A DNA stretch of 64,000 nt, taken from assembly GCA_003254905.1 (NCBI GenBank), contig QANU01093679.1, positions 1,289,762 through 1,353,761 on the forward strand, given 5' to 3'. The stretch comes from Nissolia schottii (Eukaryota; Streptophyta; Magnoliopsida; Fabales; Fabaceae). Below, piece by piece: positions 59,218 to 64,000 of this stretch (its first letter is position 1; each line of letters begins with the position of its first letter). The position numbers were made by a program, and so were the translations under genes. The notes below the pieces were generated by a model. It saw only the letters and a program-made list of their open reading frames with translations, ran no database searches and was not told the origin of the DNA.

Positions 59218-60860
59218 TAATCTATATATAGAGATATGTGTTAATGTGTATTTATATGTGTATCTGTGTATCTGGATATTTGTGTGTCTCCAGAACAATC
59301 TCAATGATAATAAATATAATGAATATTTTACAAATAATATAAAATATTGGCGTGCATAAGATGGATAATGAATTAGATTGTCAGATGTGCACTTGGGGAA
59401 ATTTATTTCAGTATAAACCGCACATGTTAAATGAACACATATGTGGCTAATATACATTAATATTGGTAGGATATTTTCCAAGTGCAAAATACAAAGCATT
59501 ATAACTGTATAACATATTGAGATTCCAGGCATTTATTTGTTAGAGAAGAAATAAAATCCATGTAATAGTCATTCCTGCAACAATCTCGAGAATGTTGCCA
59601 ATTATAATGCACCATTTATAATAGTATAAACATGATAAACATACCTATTTGTAAACAACATTTGAAGTAATAGTATTAATTTTTAAATTATCATGACATA
59701 TCACTATCTTTAATTATTTACGGTGTGTAATTCTACTAATTGTAACATACAATTGACCGTGAGTAAAGACTGAATTCTTTTTATGACAGAAATTACTATA
59801 TGTAGCTCTGTCTATCTATGTATAGTCACATTTGATTGAAATTTGAAAAGCTGTACAATAACTTAGACGTGTATAAAGGGTACATGAAATTGTGTACATG
59901 TACAAATAAACTAAACGTTATTTTCAGCAATAATAGTGCAGTATGCACACGCTATCAATCTTTATCGGGGCTAGGCTGGCGTCTTAGCTAGTTTTTAGAT
60001 ACTCACCATGTTTGAAAAAGACCTTTCTCTTGATAAGATTGGTACTTTGTTGGGTACTGACACCATCAACAGCAGAGAGAGTCAAGCAATTCAATAATGA
60101 TATATAATAAATCAATTTATTTCATACGCAAACTACACAAAATGTTGTAATGTTAACGTGTGGTCACGAAAATTTTAATCTATTGGTCCCGACTAGCTAG
60201 TACTTATTAGATGATGGCCGAAAAGACATTGGATTATCTCATTAATCAGCTATAATGAGCTTTGTTTTGTTATGCTCGTCGACAACTTTGGTAAGAACCC
60301 CTTTTTATAGTTAGGTAGAGTATAAGAATCTGATATTTGAATTGTGATTCGCATTTTTGTCCTAGTACTTTACAGTATTGTATGTGAAATGGTATGTAAA
60401 TTTAAACAATGTATTATTTTTCTTCTTTTCTCTCAACGTTGGTTTCGCAATATCTTTGTTTTTTCTTATATTACAGTAAAGTATAGGATAAAACCAAACA
60501 GGGTAACATGATCTCTGAGCCCTGTTTCCTCTGAATTCTCCAATCCCTCAAAATGTGTACAAGAGGCGACGCACGAGCACAGCTGTGAAAAGGACTGCAT
60601 ATGTGTGGGAAAATCATTATCGCTCTCCCCCTTCCAAACAAACACATTAATTTTCCAATTTGTCCAAACATATTTCGCATCCCATTCCATGAACTTACCC
60701 ATTTACACTTGCAAATTGTAATAATAATGACGATGAATAATGTACTGCTCAATTTCTTAAGTCACTGTGGTCGTAAAGGAACCCATACAAGTGGGCGAAT
60801 CTTTAGCTATTTGCACAATTTACATTCATTCTTAAGGTTAATTTAAACTTTAGTGCCATC

Positions 60861-60924
60861 ATATATACCATAAAACATTCTACATTTGTATTATATATAC
60901 CATAAAACATTCTACATTTGTATT
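60861..60924. repeat. Perfect 2 x 32 bp tandem duplication
   Basis: Units 60861-60892 and 60893-60924 are identical and begin atatataccataaaacattc. Confidence 0.95.
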
Positions 60925-61613
60925 CAAATCATTGTCCACCTTTTTATTTTGATATTTTTATGAATAATTATTCACTTTTTAAATTTAAACAATATTAATT
61001 ACTTTTTTTAATTATTAAATAAGAGTAACTTTATAAAGTATTATGATTTTTAATCATTTTTTTAATACGTGTGTTGCATAACTCAACGTGGATAATTAAT
61101 CGAGAATGAAGGGGGATATGGCCTATAAGTGGATTAAAAAAAAAGGTAAAATATCTTTTTTATTCTCTAATTATACTCATTTATTTAATTATTTAATTAG
61201 GTGTAACTTTTAAAATGTTCAATTTAGTCTTTTGTTTGTCTCATAATTCTTCCGACCAATGATATTGACATAGCCTTTAAGTAATAAAACGACATCGCTT
61301 TGGATAGGTTTTGGGAGCAAAAGACATAAAAATTACACAATCTCCACTAACCCACTTAAAAAAATAAAGAAGCAGAACTCACCTTAAAATTCAAATCTAT
61401 ATTAGCATTTTCCATTGGATTTAAGCTATACGACTAGAGCCTTCATATGTGAATCATTGGGATTTGGTACACAAGGGTGTGAGTATCCACCAAAAACTAC
61501 TGTTGGAAATTGACATATCACTATCGTTTACCACCCATATGAATTGAATTCAATTATATGTGAGAGAAATGCTCTCACGCGTGTAGGGGCATAAACTCTA
61601 GTGTTATTTTGCC

Positions 61614-61620
61614 TATATAA
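61614..61620 (+). promoter_or_regulatory. TATA box of the small HLH-like gene
   Basis: TATATAA, 132 bp before the ATG, with a pyrimidine-rich leader between. Confidence 0.55.
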
Positions 61621-61751
61621 GCAACCTAGCCTCTTGAATGATAAGGCCATCATCTCCCAACACTCCTAGGCTCATTCATCAGTCATCACTACCTCCTAAT
61701 CCCTTAGCACTCCATAATTAATTTTCTATATTTCTGTATCTCTATCTCCAA

Positions 61752-62015
61752 ATGGGCACAAGGCGTTCTTCCACATGGCCTAGAGGGGGCTTGCATGTAA
61801 AGGGAAGGAAGAAAAGGGCCAAATTGTACTTGGCAAAGAATGCCAATTCCTCCAAAAATTGCTTAGAAAAGAAGTTTGGGGAGCTCAAAAGGGCAGTTCC
61901 AGGGAGCAAGGGGAAGGACATGCACACTTTGTTCCAAAGTATTGAAAAGTACATACTTCAACTTGAAGCTAAAGTCACGGTCCTAAGGTGTTTGTCCAAT
62001 TTGTATGGAGTATAG
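61752..62015 (+). CDS. Small atypical helix-loop-helix candidate protein
   Basis: Single-exon frame of 87 aa. Residues 1-30 are very basic (RRSS, KGRKKRAK), like a nuclear localisation signal. Residues 38-52 (LEKKFGELKRAVPGS) fit helix 1 of an HLH, including the usual LK..VPG ending. Residues 53-62 would be the loop, and 63-87 (SIEKYILQLEAKVTVLRCLS, then NLYGV) helix 2. The residues that contact E-box DNA are absent between the basic stretch and helix 1, so it would act by dimerising with and blocking or modulating bHLH factors, as the plant IBH1/UPBEAT/PRE groups do. The subgroup is not assigned. A TATA box and leader upstream support a real gene. Confidence 0.65.
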   Translation: MGTRRSSTWPRGGLHVKGRKKRAKLYLAKNANSSKNCLEKKFGELKRAVPGSKGKDMHTLFQSIEKYILQLEAKVTVLRCLSNLYGV

Positions 62016-62545
62016 AGAAAGAGTAATAACACTACTCCTATGCAGTTACTCAACCACAAAAAAAACTACTCCGTCTTTTTATATCTCTGGCCTCTGGGGG
62101 AAGGTAAAGGTTAATGTGCCCTTTGCAATCATCTCCTAGGCAACATGAATTTGGATTGCACAATAAGGATAAGATTGTATTTTACTTAAGTTCTGCAATA
62201 AGAGGATTACGTCTTTTATTTATGACTTCCTTCTTGTCTGGCTCTGGCATTTTACTTTATTTATATACGTGTTTCATTAGGAGAGGCACTTTAATTAAGT
62301 TCATGAAATGCCACAAAGAAAAATACTTAACATTGATTTTTACAAATTTGAAGTCAGAGTAGGATCATCTCAAACATTTAAATTAAATCTTTCAAATGTT
62401 AAGATTCTATCTATTTAAAATGAGTTTAATTTATATGTATTGATAGTGTAAAATCATTTAAAAATAAATAAACACAAATGTTTTAAGAGTTTAATTGTTA
62501 TGCACAGTATAAAGTATACACAACTTTTTAAGTAGTGAATGATCA
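62016..62545. other. 3' flank of the HLH-like gene up to the CACTA end
   Basis: AT-rich, with no feature seen. Confidence 0.5.
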
Positions 62546-64000
62546 CTACAAGAAAATAGCTCATTACCTTCGGAGTTACCGTCAGGTATTTGCATGGTTA
62601 CCGACAACTTTTGGCGTTACCGAGGAATATTGAACCGACAGTAAAGTGCTTGATGATAATCGATTTACCGTTGGACAACGACACTGGATGGTAATTACCG
62701 CCAAAGTAAACAGACGAAAACCGATTCACGTCTGATTACATTTGAATCGATTTACCGTCGGCTAGAATCGACGGTAAATATATTACTATTTTATTCGTTT
62801 ACCGTCGGTGAATGCCGACGATAAGGATAATAATATTTTATTCCTTTACCATCGTCGGTCACTGTCAACGATAAAGATATTAAAATTTTATTGTCCTAAT
62901 ATTCATATTTAATTCCCTTATCGTCGGCTTATGGCCGTCGCTAATATTGAACCTTACCGTCGGCTATAACTGACGGTAATAATTAAATATTAAAATATTA
63001 AAATTTTATTATTTATTTTAATAAATTATTATTTATTTTTATTAAAATTTTAATAAATTATATAATTATATTAATAAATATGTAATTCAATAAATTATAA
63101 AATTTAATTTAATAAATAATTTTTGTAATTTATAAATATATAGAAGTTTATATTTAATAACTAATTAAATATTTATTTAGTTAATACTAAAATATTAAAT
63201 AAAAATTAAGCAATTAAATTGTATAAGACAATAATAGTAATAACAAAATAAATTTAATATTTAAAATTTTCAAATAATTACAAATCGCAGCTAGTCTAAC
63301 AATGAAAGGTAAACACTATCATCATCATTTTCAGAATTTAGCTGGTCGTCAAAATCTTCTTCTTCTTTTTCTTGTTCTTCTTCTTCTTCTTCTTCCCTAT
63401 CATCGTCGACATCATCAGTTGAATGTTGATAGAGGTTAGAAAGTTGAAGTATTTCTAGTTCATCGTTTGTAGCTAACAATGTCTTCGTATTTGTTGTTTG
63501 AATAACTATTGTTACGGGGATTGGGTCCGACACTTGATACGGTTGATCATATGACGATTGCTCCACTGGTTGCATGCCATCCAACTCAATTCGACCACTT
63601 GGTTTGCTTTTGATCACAACTTTTCAGCTTGATTGAGGAGCTATTGGATAGCTAGCGTATTAAACTTGTTTGGCTCTTTCAGTAACGATGACCATACCGC
63701 ATATACCGCTATGCAGGATTAATCTCAGTAACGTTGTAATTTGGATGAGTTCGTGTTCCATTTGGGGAAGGATCGTACCAATCACAGCAGAAAAGTACAA
63801 CGCAATTAGATGGGTCATCGTGTGCATACTCTAATACAAGAATTTTTATAAGCACTCTGTATCAACCATTGCTTGTTTCATCATTATTAGAATATTGACC
63901 CTTGACGCAAACACCACAATTGTTTGTCTTTTGAGTAGCTACCCATTTAGATGTGTGAAACTTGTATCCATTAACAAAATAAATAGGCCAACTAATTGCT
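62546..64000 (-). mobile_element. CACTA transposon, 3' end; continues past the right edge
   Basis: Starts with CACTACAAGAAAATAGCTC at 62546. For about 430 bp it carries many TTACCGTCGG-type motifs, several as facing pairs (for example 62753-62778 and 62799-62822) that can form small hairpins. An AT-rich stretch follows, then a decayed transposase C-terminus on the minus strand, which sets the orientation: 62546 is the 3' end. Same family as 1-2011. Confidence 0.85.
63291..64000 (-). pseudogene. TNP2-type CACTA transposase, C-terminal part with DUF4216-like domain, decayed
   Basis: Read on the minus strand from the window edge: WPIYFVNGYKFHTSKWVATQ, then NNCGVCVKGQY, LEYAHDDPSNCVVLFCCDWY and THPNYNVTEINP. 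This matches the DUF4216 region found after the TNP2 transposase core in plant CACTA elements. Later VYYASYP-like wording is followed by an intact 108-codon end with a strongly acidic tail (EEEEEEEQEKEEEDFDD), ending at TAG. In-frame stops (after TSNG, after NPA, and two before the last 108 codons) and at least one frame change show that it is inactive. The start lies beyond 64000. Confidence 0.75.

Larger units (their letters stand above)
54539..61613. other. Long intergenic region
   Basis: Begins with the 3' flank of the 52-kb gene. No gene is supported over 7 kb. Contains a G-quadruplex-capable tract (56680-56703), a second G-run near 57625, an AT microsatellite (59194-59217) and a perfect 32-bp tandem duplication (60861-60924). 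A segment at about 55630-56030 is less AT-rich with a 68-codon polar frame and may be a retroelement remnant, unproven. Confidence 0.45.

Noticed and set aside
1..64000. CRISPR arrays, operons, bacterial ribosome binding sites, rRNA or tRNA genes
   Set aside because: This is plant nuclear DNA. I scanned by eye for tRNA-like cloverleafs and conserved rRNA wording and saw none, though a tRNA search program could still find one.

Overview
The window is nuclear DNA from a flowering plant, almost certainly a eudicot and probably a legume. The evidence is AT-rich intergenic DNA, genes with many short exons and GT-AG introns, plant-only families (CER3, WAT1-related transporter, FLX-like, a plant tetraspanin) and several plant transposon families. 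The legume assignment is inferred from the general look of the proteins and was not tested by a search.

Layout. Positions 1-2011 are one end of a CACTA DNA transposon. Two tandem paralogous genes for secreted glycine/serine-rich proteins follow on the minus strand (3229-3624 and 5942-6430). From 6.8 to 16 kb lies a repeat-dominated block: a foldback element, a copia-like LTR remnant, a 1.26-kb Mutator-like element with 9-bp target duplications, a hairpin array, and a decayed gene joining an RPA/DUF223-like OB-fold to a B3-like domain, followed by an LTR-like insertion. From 16.3 to 32.4 kb is the gene-rich core: an FLX-like coiled-coil gene (17910-19551, +), COX6B (21329-24024, +), a tetraspanin (25804-27409, +) and a WAT1-related EamA transporter (29804-32344, -). 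The interval 32.4-43.5 kb is gene-poor. CER3/WAX2 (43899-49452, +, 11 exons) is followed by a small unrecognised four-exon gene (52238-54538, +) and a small atypical helix-loop-helix candidate (61752-62015, +). The window closes at 62546-64000 with the end of a second CACTA element of the same family, carrying a decayed TNP2-type transposase C-terminus.

The genes do not form a pathway. COX6B is a subunit of mitochondrial complex IV, CER3 makes cuticular wax alkanes at the ER, the WAT1-related and tetraspanin proteins are membrane proteins, and the glycine-rich proteins are probably apoplastic. Exon boundaries were set by reading splice sites by eye and checking that reading phase is kept. COX6B (77 aa), the tetraspanin (269 aa), WAT1-related (366 aa), CER3 (627 aa), FLX-like (278 aa) and the unrecognised gene (187 aa) all join into uninterrupted frames.

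The most notable structure is a roughly 0.66-kb copy of the COX6B promoter plus its three-codon first exon, placed about 1 kb upstream of the FLX-like gene and flanked by a direct duplication of about 140 bp. It looks like repair-mediated capture of a promoter from the neighbouring gene. Other candidates worth a check are the OB-fold/B3 pseudogene, an exon-level internal duplication in the 52-kb gene, an inverted tandem array at 51.1-51.5 kb and a four-unit hairpin array at 10.8 kb. I see no convincing wholly new biological system.
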